Positions 1 through 5,956 are shown, counted from the first letter of the stretch. The stretch is DNA of 6,319 bases from Methanoregulaceae archaeon (GCA_013331415.1 DUGL01000055.1:1-6319), one strand, 5' to 3'. Notes: generated by a model from the sequence alone, not told the origin. Numbers and translations are program-made.

Positions 1-1
1 G

Positions 2-553
2 GATTTAAAAGGGAAATGGGTGGTCCTGTTCTCCCACCCTGCAGATTTCACCCCGGTCTGCACCACGGAGTTCATCGCCTTTTCCGAGATCGCTGACGAA
101 TTAAAGAGCCTGAATGTGCAGCTGGTAGGCCTTTCTATCGACAGTGTTCACTCTCACCTTGCCTGGATCGGGAACGTCAAAGAGAAGATGGGTGTCGACA
201 TCCCGTTCCCCATCATTGCTGACCTTGACATGAAGGTGGCAAAGAAATACGGGATGCTCCACCCGGGGCAGAGCAACACGGCAACCATCAGGACTGTCTT
301 TTTCATTGATGATAAGGGGATCATGCGGGCGATGCTCTACTACCCGCTCTCAAACGGCAGGTACATCCCGGAGATCATACGGCTGATCAAAGCGCTCCAG
401 ACCACGGACAAGCACGGGGTCGCTACACCGGCAAACTGGCAGCCCGGAGATAAAGTAGTTGTCCCGGCCCCAAAGAACAAGGCCGAGATGGAGAAGCGCC
501 CGAGCGAGGGGTACGAGTGTAAAGACTGGTACCTTTGCTTCAAGAAGATCTAA
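2..553 (+). CDS. Peroxiredoxin (archaeal Prx6/AhpC-TSA type), 5' end cut off by window
   Basis: Thiol peroxidase that reduces H2O2 and organic peroxides in the cytoplasm. The reading frame is open from base 2, so the gene starts outside the window. What remains is 183 residues; archaeal members are usually about 215-220 or longer, so roughly 30 N-terminal residues are missing. The first visible residues, DLKGKWVVLFSHPADFTPVC, are the family's core strand and active-site loop. The peroxidatic Cys is residue 20 of the fragment (bases 59-61), in the P-x3-T-x2-C arrangement, and a conserved Arg lies in TATIRTVFF. The C-terminus carries two cysteines in CKDWYLC, six residues apart. This is the layout of archaeal Prx6-type enzymes such as the Aeropyrum pernix thioredoxin peroxidase, where they take part in resolving the sulfenate. 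A GTG at base 20 could be misread as the start, but it lies inside the core strand. Two Isf-type flavoproteins follow on the same strand. Family call very secure; physiological reductant unknown. Confidence 0.96.
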   Translation, partial: DLKGKWVVLFSHPADFTPVCTTEFIAFSEIADELKSLNVQLVGLSIDSVHSHLAWIGNVKEKMGVDIPFPIIADLDMKVAKKYGMLHPGQSNTATIRTVFFIDDKGIMRAMLYYPLSNGRYIPEIIRLIKALQTTDKHGVATPANWQPGDKVVVPAPKNKAEMEKRPSEGYECKDWYLCFKKI

Positions 554-555
554 CA

Positions 556-569
556 TTTTTCCTCTATTT
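556..569 (+). terminator. Oligo-T terminator after the peroxiredoxin gene
   Basis: Two bases after the TAA stop there is a run of five T, followed by a pyrimidine-rich stretch with a further TTT. Archaeal RNA polymerase commonly stops at such oligo-T tracts without a hairpin. This suggests that the peroxiredoxin transcript ends here and that the flavoprotein genes 250 bases further on have their own promoter. The call rests on composition and position only. Confidence 0.45.
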
Positions 570-622
570 CCAAAAAAAGGATCGGGCATCCGTTTCCTGG
601 TTCCCCGGCTGAATACCGGCTT

Positions 623-657
623 GAGGGGTTACCCGTGGGCATCCCAACCCTCACGGG
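623..657 (+). other. Possible pair of mutually exclusive hairpins in the 554-819 gap
   Basis: The 266-base gap between the peroxiredoxin and the first flavoprotein gene contains no convincing gene. It holds an inverted repeat: 623-630 can pair with 646-652 (seven pairs, G628 bulged), with an inner GGG-CAT-CCC mini-hairpin at 637-645. A second pairing, CCCGTG at 632-637 with CACGGG at 652-657, competes with the first. This could be an RNA structure in a 3' or 5' untranslated region, or chance in GC-rich DNA. It matches no RNA family I recognise. Confidence 0.2.
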
Positions 658-786
658 GGGATTCTGGCAGGATTTCCAAGCGTGATCCGGTTCATAGCTC
701 TCCACAAATTTTACCGGTTTTACGCTGACATCAGGAGGCATGAGCATCAATGGCTCGTCACGCTGCTCTCCCCGGTCGTATCCAAC

Positions 787-794
787 CTTTTATG
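787..794 (+). promoter_or_regulatory. Candidate TATA box for the flavoprotein pair
   Basis: CTTTTATG lies 26-33 bases before the ATG at 820, the spacing expected if transcription starts at or just before that codon. No good Shine-Dalgarno motif lies at the usual distance; the nearest purine-rich block, GAGAGGAAAGG, ends 16 bases upstream. That would fit a leaderless or nearly leaderless message. An alternative AT-rich element, AAATTTTA at 706-713, would give a longer leader. The choice between them is uncertain. Confidence 0.3.
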
Positions 795-819
795 AGAGGA
801 AAGGCACCACAAGAGACGT

Positions 820-1434
820 ATGGCGATCAAAGTCCTCGCTTTTGCAGGCAGTCCCCGGCGGCATGGTAACTCAGAGACCCTCCTCGACTGGGTTCTTGAT
901 GCCATGGAGAAGGAACCGGATGTTACTCTCGAGAAGGTCGTGATCGTTGATGCGGATGTGAATCCCTGCAGGGGCTGTAATGCATGTGAGAAACTGAACA
1001 TGTGCGTCCAGCGGGATGGCATGGATATCCTCCATGACAAGATCATTGACGCCGATGTGATAGTTCTCTCTTCACCCATCTACTGCATGGGGATCTGCTC
1101 ACAGGTCAAGGCACTCATCGATCGGTTCCAGGTCTTCCGTTCGCGGAAATACGTGCTGAAGCTCCCGGTAGTTCCCCCTGAGCGGAGAGGAAAACGCCTC
1201 GGGGTCTTTCTCTCAACTGCCGGGCAGAACTGGGACCATGTCTTTGATGCGGCGGTTCCTTCCGTGAAATGCTTCTTTCATGTGATCGATGTCAAAGACA
1301 GGGATATCCGCTACCTGATGGTGAAAGGGGTTGACGAGAAGGGAGCCATCCAAAACCACCCGACCGCACGAACCGATGCAGAACGCCTCGCCCGGGAGGT
1401 CATCACGGATATCCGGGCCCGGCTTGCAGCGTGA
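820..1434 (+). CDS. Iron-sulfur flavoprotein (Isf family, NADPH-dependent FMN reductase-like), copy 1
   Basis: Flavodoxin-fold redox protein of 204 residues, predicted cytoplasmic, carrying FMN and a [4Fe-4S] cluster. The N-terminal strand and phosphate-binding loop, GSPRRHGNSETLL (10-22), match the FMN-binding loop of NADPH-dependent FMN reductases. A compact cysteine motif, Cys50-x2-Cys53-x2-Cys56-x5-Cys62, is the hallmark of Isf (CX2CX2CX4-7C), whose Methanosarcina thermophila member passes electrons from ferredoxin. SSPIY (84-88) is the second conserved flavin-binding segment, and STAGQNWDHVFDAA (132-145) is shared with the next gene. The length is close to that of the characterised protein (about 190). 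The ATG at 820 places Met directly before the first strand, as in copy 2. The TGA stop lies five bases before the start of copy 2, so the two are surely co-transcribed. The Methanosarcina enzyme reduces O2 and H2O2; the same role here, beside a peroxiredoxin, is inference. Confidence 0.93.
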   Translation: MAIKVLAFAGSPRRHGNSETLLDWVLDAMEKEPDVTLEKVVIVDADVNPCRGCNACEKLNMCVQRDGMDILHDKIIDADVIVLSSPIYCMGICSQVKALIDRFQVFRSRKYVLKLPVVPPERRGKRLGVFLSTAGQNWDHVFDAAVPSVKCFFHVIDVKDRDIRYLMVKGVDEKGAIQNHPTARTDAERLAREVITDIRARLAA

Positions 1435-1439
1435 GGCTG

Positions 1440-2057
1440 ATGACCCTCCGCGTGCTTGGAATTTCCGGGAGCCCCCACCGGCATGGCAATACCGAGACCC
1501 TCCTCGATGCCTTCCTCGCGGGGGCTGAAAGTGCCGGTGGATCCGTTGAGAAAATTATCCTGAAGGATCTTGATTATGCCCCCTGCCGCGGATGTAATGC
1601 CTGCCATAAGAATGGTGAATGCATCGTAAAAGACGCAGCCCCGCCGCTTTTTGACCATATTCTTTCAGCAGACTGCATTGCCGTGGCATCCCCCATATAC
1701 AGCATGGGAATCACGGCTGAGCTGAAGGGGCTGATAGACCGTGCCCAGTATCTCTGGGCTCGTAAGTTCATCATAAAAACACTTTATTTCACCGATGATC
1801 ATGTCAGGAAACACAAGGGAATCTTTATCTCAACAGCAGGACTGTCGTGGGACAATGTCTTTGATGCTGCATTCCCGGCTATCACGGCGTTCTTCAATAC
1901 CTTGGGATTCGAATACTATGACAATATCATCGCCAATGACATGGACCGGTATCAGGGGATCCGCGGTCATCCCACTGCGCTCGCAGATGCGCAGGCAAAG
2001 GGGCAGGAGGTAATCCGGGTACTGCAGAAACTGGTGGAAGCGGGCGGTCAGAAATAA
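1440..2057 (+). CDS. Iron-sulfur flavoprotein (Isf family), copy 2
   Basis: Second Isf paralog, 205 residues, with the same architecture: FMN phosphate loop GSPHRHGNTETLL (10-22), cluster motif Cys49-x2-Cys52-x2-Cys55-x5-Cys61, flavin segment ASPIY (83-87) and STAGLSWDNVFDAA (131-144). A GTG at 1431 overlaps the stop of copy 1 and is in frame, but I chose the ATG at 1440. From there the protein aligns end to end with copy 1 (MTLRVLGISGSP against MAIKVLAFAGSP), and a GAGG at 1433-1436 can serve as a short-spaced ribosome binding site. Both copies keep all four cluster cysteines, so neither looks degenerate. They differ most around residues 112-126, after the shared LIDR helix, and in the region after the FDAA motif. 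Physiological electron donor and acceptor cannot be read from the sequence. It could act as a partner of copy 1 or with a different substrate. Confidence 0.93.
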   Translation: MTLRVLGISGSPHRHGNTETLLDAFLAGAESAGGSVEKIILKDLDYAPCRGCNACHKNGECIVKDAAPPLFDHILSADCIAVASPIYSMGITAELKGLIDRAQYLWARKFIIKTLYFTDDHVRKHKGIFISTAGLSWDNVFDAAFPAITAFFNTLGFEYYDNIIANDMDRYQGIRGHPTALADAQAKGQEVIRVLQKLVEAGGQK

Positions 2058-2061
2058 AGGC

Positions 2062-2072
2062 ATCCTCTTTTA
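2062..2072 (+). terminator. Weak oligo-T stop after the flavoprotein pair
   Basis: A pyrimidine-rich stretch ending in TTTT (2068-2071) lies about ten bases after the TAA of the second flavoprotein gene, in the 128-base gap between two convergent transcription units. It is shorter than a typical archaeal terminator. A CCCC-AGT-GGGG inverted repeat at 2165-2175, just past the cbiO stop, may help end the opposing transcript. Confidence 0.3.
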
Positions 2073-2185
2073 AGCCCCCTGTATGATGCCGTGGTTCCTG
2101 TGGATCTGGCTCCGGCACGTTTCTTCAGTTCACGATACGCGGGGATGCTCTCTTCACCGGATATCCCCAGTGGGGCGGGAAACCA

Positions 2186-3337
2186 CTACACCAGGGAGAT
2201 GGTGATGGTAACGCCATGTTCCCGCGAGAACTCGTCCACCCGTCGGGAAACACGCCCGATCATCCCTCCGGACGTGATGATCAGGGTATGTTCTCCGAGG
2301 ACTGCCCGTAGCAGTGCCTTATCGATCACCCCATACGTAAAATCAAGGGGGATCAGTTCCCTTTCCGCAAAGATCTTGGCAACCGTCCCCATTGCCCCGA
2401 CCCGGCTGATAGCATGTCGCGAGATGTGCTCCCGGGTATCGTCCCCTGTTGCCTGGTCTGCATCGGCAACAAAGATCTGTCCGATCTTTCCGGTCCTCCG
2501 GCAGCCGATGGCCTGCTCGAGCAGATGGGTCATCTCGAGCACCCCGGCAGGAGGGGTTTTGCTGATGCTGATGTTCCTCTCCTGGAGCATCAGGAAGAGC
2601 TCAAGAATAGGAGGGATGGTGAGCCGGGCCCGGTCCATGAGCGGGTAGTTGGTGAAGACAGATTCAGGAGAGCCCTGGTGGAGGACTGATCCGGCCGAGA
2701 GGAGTACGACCTCATCTGCCCATGAGTAGGCCAGCTGCACGTCATGGGTGGAGATGATTATCGTCCTGCCCTGGGCATTCAGTTCATCGAGGAGGTCCAT
2801 AATCTCGGCTGCTGTTGCCGGGTCAAGGGAACTGGTGGGCTCGTCAAAGACCAGGATCTCCGGGTCCATCGCAAGAACCCCGGCGATTGCGACCCTCTTT
2901 TTCTCTCCGCCTGACAGGTGGTGGGGCGGGCGCTTCTCATACCCTGAAAGGCCAACCGAAAAAATTGCATGCCGGACAGCCCTCTGCACCTGGTCCTGTG
3001 GGAGTCCAAGGTTTACCGGGCCGAAGGCGACATCCTGGTATACCGTTGGGGCGAAGATCTGGTTCTCCGAGTTCTGGAAGACAAAACCCACTTTCTTCCG
3101 GATCTCGCGGAGAGAAGAACGGTCATAGGCAAGCGGCTTGCCAAGCACGCGCACCTCACCCTCATCGGGTCGGAGGATCCCGTTGCACATCAGGAGCAAC
3201 GTGGTTTTTCCGGCCCCGTTCGGGCCGACAAGAGCCACCTTGCTCCCCTGTGCAAGCGAGAACGAGACTCCTGTGAGTGAGAGCGGCCCCCCCGGGTACG
3301 CATACCTGACATCAACAAACTGGATAGCAGGATCCAT
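2186..3337 (-). CDS. cbiO: Cobalt ECF transporter ATPase CbiO with C-terminal extension
   Basis: ATP-hydrolysing subunit of the CbiMNQO cobalt importer, 383 residues, bound to CbiQ on the cytoplasmic face. ABC motifs in order: Walker A GPNGAGKT (38-45), Q-loop Gln88 in FQNSENQIF, signature LSGGE (141-145), Walker B ILVFDE (161-166) and switch His198 in STHD. Ordinary CbiO proteins end near residue 280. This one has a further 100 or so residues with strand-like segments IGQIFVADAD (285-294) and TLIITSGGM (351-359) and a final VTITISLV. Similarly long CbiO proteins (around 390 residues) are known in Methanosarcina, so the extension is not unique. The frame is open to 3496, but the start is set at ATG 3337: AAGGAGGAG sits five bases upstream, and the homology begins there. 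Last gene of the operon; the cbiQ stop lies within its ribosome binding site. It ends in TAG. Confidence 0.96.
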   Translation of the reverse strand: MDPAIQFVDVRYAYPGGPLSLTGVSFSLAQGSKVALVGPNGAGKTTLLLMCNGILRPDEGEVRVLGKPLAYDRSSLREIRKKVGFVFQNSENQIFAPTVYQDVAFGPVNLGLPQDQVQRAVRHAIFSVGLSGYEKRPPHHLSGGEKKRVAIAGVLAMDPEILVFDEPTSSLDPATAAEIMDLLDELNAQGRTIIISTHDVQLAYSWADEVVLLSAGSVLHQGSPESVFTNYPLMDRARLTIPPILELFLMLQERNISISKTPPAGVLEMTHLLEQAIGCRRTGKIGQIFVADADQATGDDTREHISRHAISRVGAMGTVAKIFAERELIPLDFTYGVIDKALLRAVLGEHTLIITSGGMIGRVSRRVDEFSREHGVTITISLV

Positions 3338-3340
3338 GTG

Positions 3341-3349
3341 CTCCTCCTT
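3341..3349 (-). promoter_or_regulatory. Ribosome binding site of cbiO
   Basis: On the minus strand this reads AAGGAGGAG, with AGGAGG five bases before the ATG at 3337. It overlaps the TAA stop of cbiQ (3350-3348), so translation of the two genes is probably coupled. It decides the cbiO start against the longer open frame reaching 3496, which would overlap cbiQ by about 150 bases. Confidence 0.85.
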
Positions 3350-4133
3350 AGAACAGCGTGATGCCGGAAAATACCACCGCAAGGACCGAACATCCGCACA
3401 GGTATGCCCCAGTCGCAGCAGCCGGGAGTATTCCGATGGTTTGTTTTGCACCGCACTGTTCAAACTTCCCGTCATAACAGCGGGAGTCCATGGCAATGAG
3501 CATCTCCTCGCCTCTCACCCAGGCCTTTATAAACAGGGCTCCGCAGAGCATTGAGAGGGCATGGACCGAGTTTTTCAGCCCGTTGTACCCGTTCCGCATC
3601 ACCTGGGCGTTGTGGATGGCGATTGCCTCACCGATGAAGATGAAGATGAGCCGGTATACCATCATAGAGAGATCGATGAATTCTCTCGGGAACTTCAGGT
3701 CATGGAAGACGGTAAAAATCTGAATCATCGGGGTCGAGAGCGCAATAAAGAAAAGGGCGCTCATACCCCCGAATGTCCGGGAGAGCACGAGCAGGGAGAG
3801 GTTAGCTCCACCCGTGGTCGCGGTGAGGGTAGCGCCAAAAAGGCTGAGGGATAGGATCGGATCCCCGCCCCCGGTTAAAAAAAGGATGACGATTGCACCG
3901 GATGCGGCAAATGTCACCGGAATCATGAGAAGAGTGATATATTCCCGGAGAGGGATTTTTGCAAGGCCGACCGTGACCGCAGCCATGCTGATTCCCACAA
4001 CGAGTGGGGTGAAAAACGAAGGAGAGAAGACACAGATGAGAATGGACGATATACCGAGCAGGAGCTTGAGATGACTGTTCGTACCCGAAAGCGCGTTATT
4101 CAGGGCCAGGTCATCCAGGATATGCTCGTCCAT
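3348..4133 (-). CDS. cbiQ: Cobalt ECF transporter transmembrane subunit CbiQ
   Basis: Integral membrane T-component of 261 residues that couples the CbiO ATPase to the metal-binding CbiM. Hydrophobic segments lie at about 24-58, 65-88, 112-142 and 232-260. The long cytoplasmic helices carry the two family coupling regions. The first is YRLIFIFIGEA (160-170), leading to the Arg at 180. The second is WVRGEEMLIAMDSRCYDG (205-222), corresponding to the A-R-G type motifs that dock into the ATPase groove. Length is normal for the family (about 220-270). The ATG at 4133 lies six bases after the cbiN stop; the site upstream, GAGCTGGG, is a weak Shine-Dalgarno, so translation probably depends on coupling from cbiN. 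The C-terminus overlaps the cbiO ribosome binding site. Sequence divergence from bacterial CbiQ is moderate, but the order M-N-Q-O makes the assignment firm. Confidence 0.94.
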   Translation of the reverse strand: MDEHILDDLALNNALSGTNSHLKLLLGISSILICVFSPSFFTPLVVGISMAAVTVGLAKIPLREYITLLMIPVTFAASGAIVILFLTGGGDPILSLSLFGATLTATTGGANLSLLVLSRTFGGMSALFFIALSTPMIQIFTVFHDLKFPREFIDLSMMVYRLIFIFIGEAIAIHNAQVMRNGYNGLKNSVHALSMLCGALFIKAWVRGEEMLIAMDSRCYDGKFEQCGAKQTIGILPAAATGAYLCGCSVLAVVFSGITLF

Positions 4134-4139
4134 CCCAGC

Positions 4140-4442
4140 TCAGCCAGTACCTTTTCTTTTTCCCTTGTAGTAGCCAAAAAAATACCCGATGACCAGGGCC
4201 CCGGCAGCTGCCTGGAGGGAGAAGAAGAGGCTCTCGATCTCTCCGCTCGGGGGTTCCCACAGCGGGGAGAACCAGGGTTCATACCCCCCTGATTCAATCA
4301 GATCTGCTGCCTGGCCGTCCGCCCCCCCCCAGGCCTCTTCACCATCGGAAAGACGCTCCTGGATGCCGGCATTTATCACCAGGAATATGATGGCAAATAT
4401 GAGGATGACAGAGCCTGCGATGATCTCAGCCTTGTATTTCAT
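4140..4442 (-). CDS. cbiN: Cobalt transport accessory protein CbiN
   Basis: Small membrane protein of 100 residues required with CbiM for Co2+ uptake. A first transmembrane helix spans about 6-24 and a second about 72-91. The extracytoplasmic loop between them holds the family signature: GGADGQA (39-45), YEPWFSPLWEPPSGEIESLF (54-73). The C-terminus is basic (YKGKRKGTG). CbiN marks the cobalt-type systems, in contrast to nickel systems with NikN or NikL, so it supports cobalt as the substrate. Its ATG overlaps the TGA of cbiM in an ATGA arrangement, a sign of translational coupling. The codons for Trp38-Gly39-Gly40-Ala41 contain nine consecutive G on the coding strand (C at 4322-4330), a possible slippage site. 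The reading frame is intact on both sides of it. Confidence 0.95.
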   Translation of the reverse strand: MKYKAEIIAGSVILIFAIIFLVINAGIQERLSDGEEAWGGADGQAADLIESGGYEPWFSPLWEPPSGEIESLFFSLQAAAGALVIGYFFGYYKGKRKGTG

Positions 4443-5134
4443 GCTGCAGCCTCCCGGATCCGCTCGATCGCTGTTTTCGAGAGGACATTCAGTTTCACCA
4501 GGATATCAGGGCGGACATCGATGATGTACTTAAAGATGAGGGCGACAATCACGCCTTCGATGATTGCCAGGGGTATCTGGGTGATGGCGAAGATAGCCAG
4601 GAACGCGGCAAATGATGTCGTTATCCCGCCCTCCGAAGCCGGGAAGGCAACAGCCAGCTGGAAGGAAGTGACCATGTAGGTGAAGAGGTCAGCAGCCAGT
4701 GCTGCAATAAATACTACGAGAAACGTGTTCAGATTCGCCCGTTTCCCCGCCCTGTACAGAACCCAGGCCAGGAGCGGTCCGGCAATTCCCATGGAAAACA
4801 GGTTTGCCCCCATGGTGGTGATCCCGCCATGGGCAAGAAAGAGAGCCTGGTACATGAGCACGACAAGGGCGAGGATAGAAGTGATGAATGCACCGAAGAG
4901 GACGGCAGAGAGGCCGGTCCCTGTCGGGTGTGAGCAGCTCCCGGTCACTGAGGGAAGTTTCAGGGAAGAGAGAACAAAGACAAAAGCTCCTGCTACGGCG
5001 AGGAGCGGGAGGGCTTCCCGGTTCTCCTGGAACATTTTTCGCAGCTGGTAAAAACCCAGTACAACGAACGGGAGCGATACCAGCCACCACAACTGCCACC
5101 ACGGGCTTGGGAGAAATCCTTCCATGATATGCAT
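4439..5134 (-). CDS. cbiM: Cobalt ECF transporter substrate-binding membrane protein CbiM
   Basis: Metal-capturing S-component of the importer, 231 residues, with six or seven hydrophobic helices. In the family the N-terminus is buried and the amino group of Met1, His2 and a later His bind the metal. Here the protein begins MHIMEGFLP, and the second ligand region is SSLKLPSVTGSCSHPTGTG with His69. A further conserved block, LAHGGITTMGANLFSMG, spans 100-116. The start at ATG 5134 is fixed by the His2 requirement and by a good ribosome binding site, GAGGTAAT, ending close before it. It is the first gene of the cbiM-cbiN-cbiQ-cbiO unit and has its own promoter candidate, which places the cobalt operon under separate control from the protease gene upstream. 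The nickel homolog NikM is similar, but the free-standing CbiN next door favours cobalt. Confidence 0.96.
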   Translation of the reverse strand: MHIMEGFLPSPWWQLWWLVSLPFVVLGFYQLRKMFQENREALPLLAVAGAFVFVLSSLKLPSVTGSCSHPTGTGLSAVLFGAFITSILALVVLMYQALFLAHGGITTMGANLFSMGIAGPLLAWVLYRAGKRANLNTFLVVFIAALAADLFTYMVTSFQLAVAFPASEGGITTSFAAFLAIFAITQIPLAIIEGVIVALIFKYIIDVRPDILVKLNVLSKTAIERIREAAA

Positions 5135-5137
5135 CGT

Positions 5138-5146
5138 ATTACCTCA
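5138..5146 (-). promoter_or_regulatory. Ribosome binding site of cbiM
   Basis: The minus strand reads TGAGGTAAT, close to the archaeal consensus GGAGGTGAT, with GAGGT six bases before the ATG at 5134. It supports the MHIM start that the metal-binding chemistry of CbiM requires. Confidence 0.8.
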
Positions 5147-5175
5147 AGTAAAATTTATCTAAAGCAATTTTTGTT

Positions 5176-5183
5176 GTATAAAG
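5176..5183 (-). promoter_or_regulatory. Candidate TATA box of the cbiMNQO operon
   Basis: The minus strand reads CTTTATAC about 45 bases before the cbiM start. Transcription would begin near 5154, leaving a leader of about 20 bases that contains the ribosome binding site. The 115-base gap is notably AT-rich compared with the genes. A second AT-rich element, AATAAATAGG near 5199-5208, is an alternative. I found no clear NikR-like or other metal-repressor palindrome here; GCATGC at 5219-5224 is the only compact palindrome. Confidence 0.5.
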
Positions 5184-5249
5184 ATCTGGCACATGACCTA
5201 TTTATTCATTCCTTTTTGCATGCGAAATCAAAAGACGATTATTCCCCTG

Positions 5250-5882
5250 TTACAGGAGAAGCCCGGTGAATGAAGCAAGGAGTATCCCGAACGCGGCGAT
5301 GATCAGGACGGCAAAAACAACCGGGTTCCATGCCAGCACTTTTTTCCCGTCAAGCACGCTGACCGGCAGCATGTTGAATGCCGCTATCATGGCATTCACC
5401 TGCAACCCTACCATCCCGGCCATGAGAAGGATGCTCCGCGAGGTAGTGGCAGGGTTTAGGCTGCCACCCACCAGCAGGAGGAGGGCAAACGGAATGCAGA
5501 GCATGAGATTTATGGCAGGACCTGCCGCGGATATCTTCCCGTTCTGCTCCCGTGTCACGCCGGCACCATAGATGATCGTTGCCCCCGGTGCTGCAAACAC
5601 CACGCCGACGAGGGCAGCGAGCACAACAGCGACGAGGAGCATGAGGTTGTCTTTACGAAATTCTGCCCAGTACCCGAACCGCATTGCCGTGAACTTATGG
5701 GCAAGTTCATGCAGGACAAATCCGACTCCGACCGTGACCAGAGAAAGACCGAGGAGGATCAGGTAACGATTGAGGGTTACTGCTCCTTCCTGCCGCACAA
5801 ATATCAGGGAAAATGCAATGGCTATGGCAACCCATGCGACAATCAGGTCAAACCGTTCCCTGCGTGAGATTCGTTCAAGCAT
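5250..5882 (-). CDS. M50 family (site-2 protease-like) membrane metalloprotease
   Basis: Polytopic zinc metalloprotease of 210 residues, predicted to cleave substrates within or near the membrane. The zinc-binding motif HELAH (58-62) lies at the end of a hydrophobic helix (about 39-60), with His58 and His62 as ligands and Glu59 as catalytic base. The third ligand is probably Asp178 in NMLPVSVLDGKKV (170-182), the variant of the NPDG motif used by this family. AAGPAINLML (119-128) matches the conserved helix between them. Other hydrophobic stretches lie at about 13-29, 80-99, 129-140, 150-168 and 187-210. There are no PDZ or CBS domains, so it is a minimal member. The substrate is unknown. The start at ATG 5882 has only a weak site, GGGG at 5894-5897. 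It is divergent from the chorismate mutase gene, and the cobalt operon follows 115 bases downstream on the same strand; no functional link is evident. Confidence 0.92.
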   Translation of the reverse strand: MLERISRRERFDLIVAWVAIAIAFSLIFVRQEGAVTLNRYLILLGLSLVTVGVGFVLHELAHKFTAMRFGYWAEFRKDNLMLLVAVVLAALVGVVFAAPGATIIYGAGVTREQNGKISAAGPAINLMLCIPFALLLLVGGSLNPATTSRSILLMAGMVGLQVNAMIAAFNMLPVSVLDGKKVLAWNPVVFAVLIIAAFGILLASFTGLLL

Positions 5883-5946
5883 GTGATCTGTCCCCTTCAG
5901 GTATGTTCCTGCTCATCCATATGTGTTTCCCGGGCGGATCACCAGC

Positions 5947-5956
5947 TTTAAATTTT
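5947..5956 (+). promoter_or_regulatory. TATA box of the chorismate mutase gene (leaderless start)
   Basis: TTTAAATTTT is a near-ideal archaeal TATA box. Its centre lies about 28 bases before the ATG at 5980, which puts the expected transcription start on or within a few bases of the start codon. No Shine-Dalgarno motif is present between them. The element reads AAAATTTAAA on the other strand, so it could also serve the divergent protease gene with a leader of about 40 bases. Confidence 0.75.

Noticed and set aside
550..750. A 66-codon minus-strand frame in the gap before the flavoproteins
   Set aside because: No ribosome binding site, no promoter, low-complexity-like composition and overlap with the peroxiredoxin stop; nothing suggests a real protein.
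1431..1439. GTG start of the second flavoprotein overlapping the first stop
   Set aside because: In frame, but the ATG three codons later aligns exactly with the start of the paralog and has a GAGG before it.
2091..2648. A 185-codon plus-strand open frame opposite cbiO
   Set aside because: It lies antisense to the well-supported CbiO C-terminal region, its translation is rich in Ser, Arg and Pro without domain features, and it is explained by codon bias of cbiO. The same holds for the other long antisense frames at 2748-3554 and 4680-5127.
3338..3496. Longer N-terminus of CbiO starting at 3496
   Set aside because: It would overlap cbiQ by about 150 bases, adds 53 residues unlike the family, and ignores the strong ribosome binding site before the ATG at 3337.
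5135..5249. Nickel-type regulation (NikR operator) or a cobalamin riboswitch before cbiM
   Set aside because: No spaced inverted half-sites like those of NikR were visible, cobalamin riboswitches are not established in archaea, and the predicted leader is only about 20 bases.
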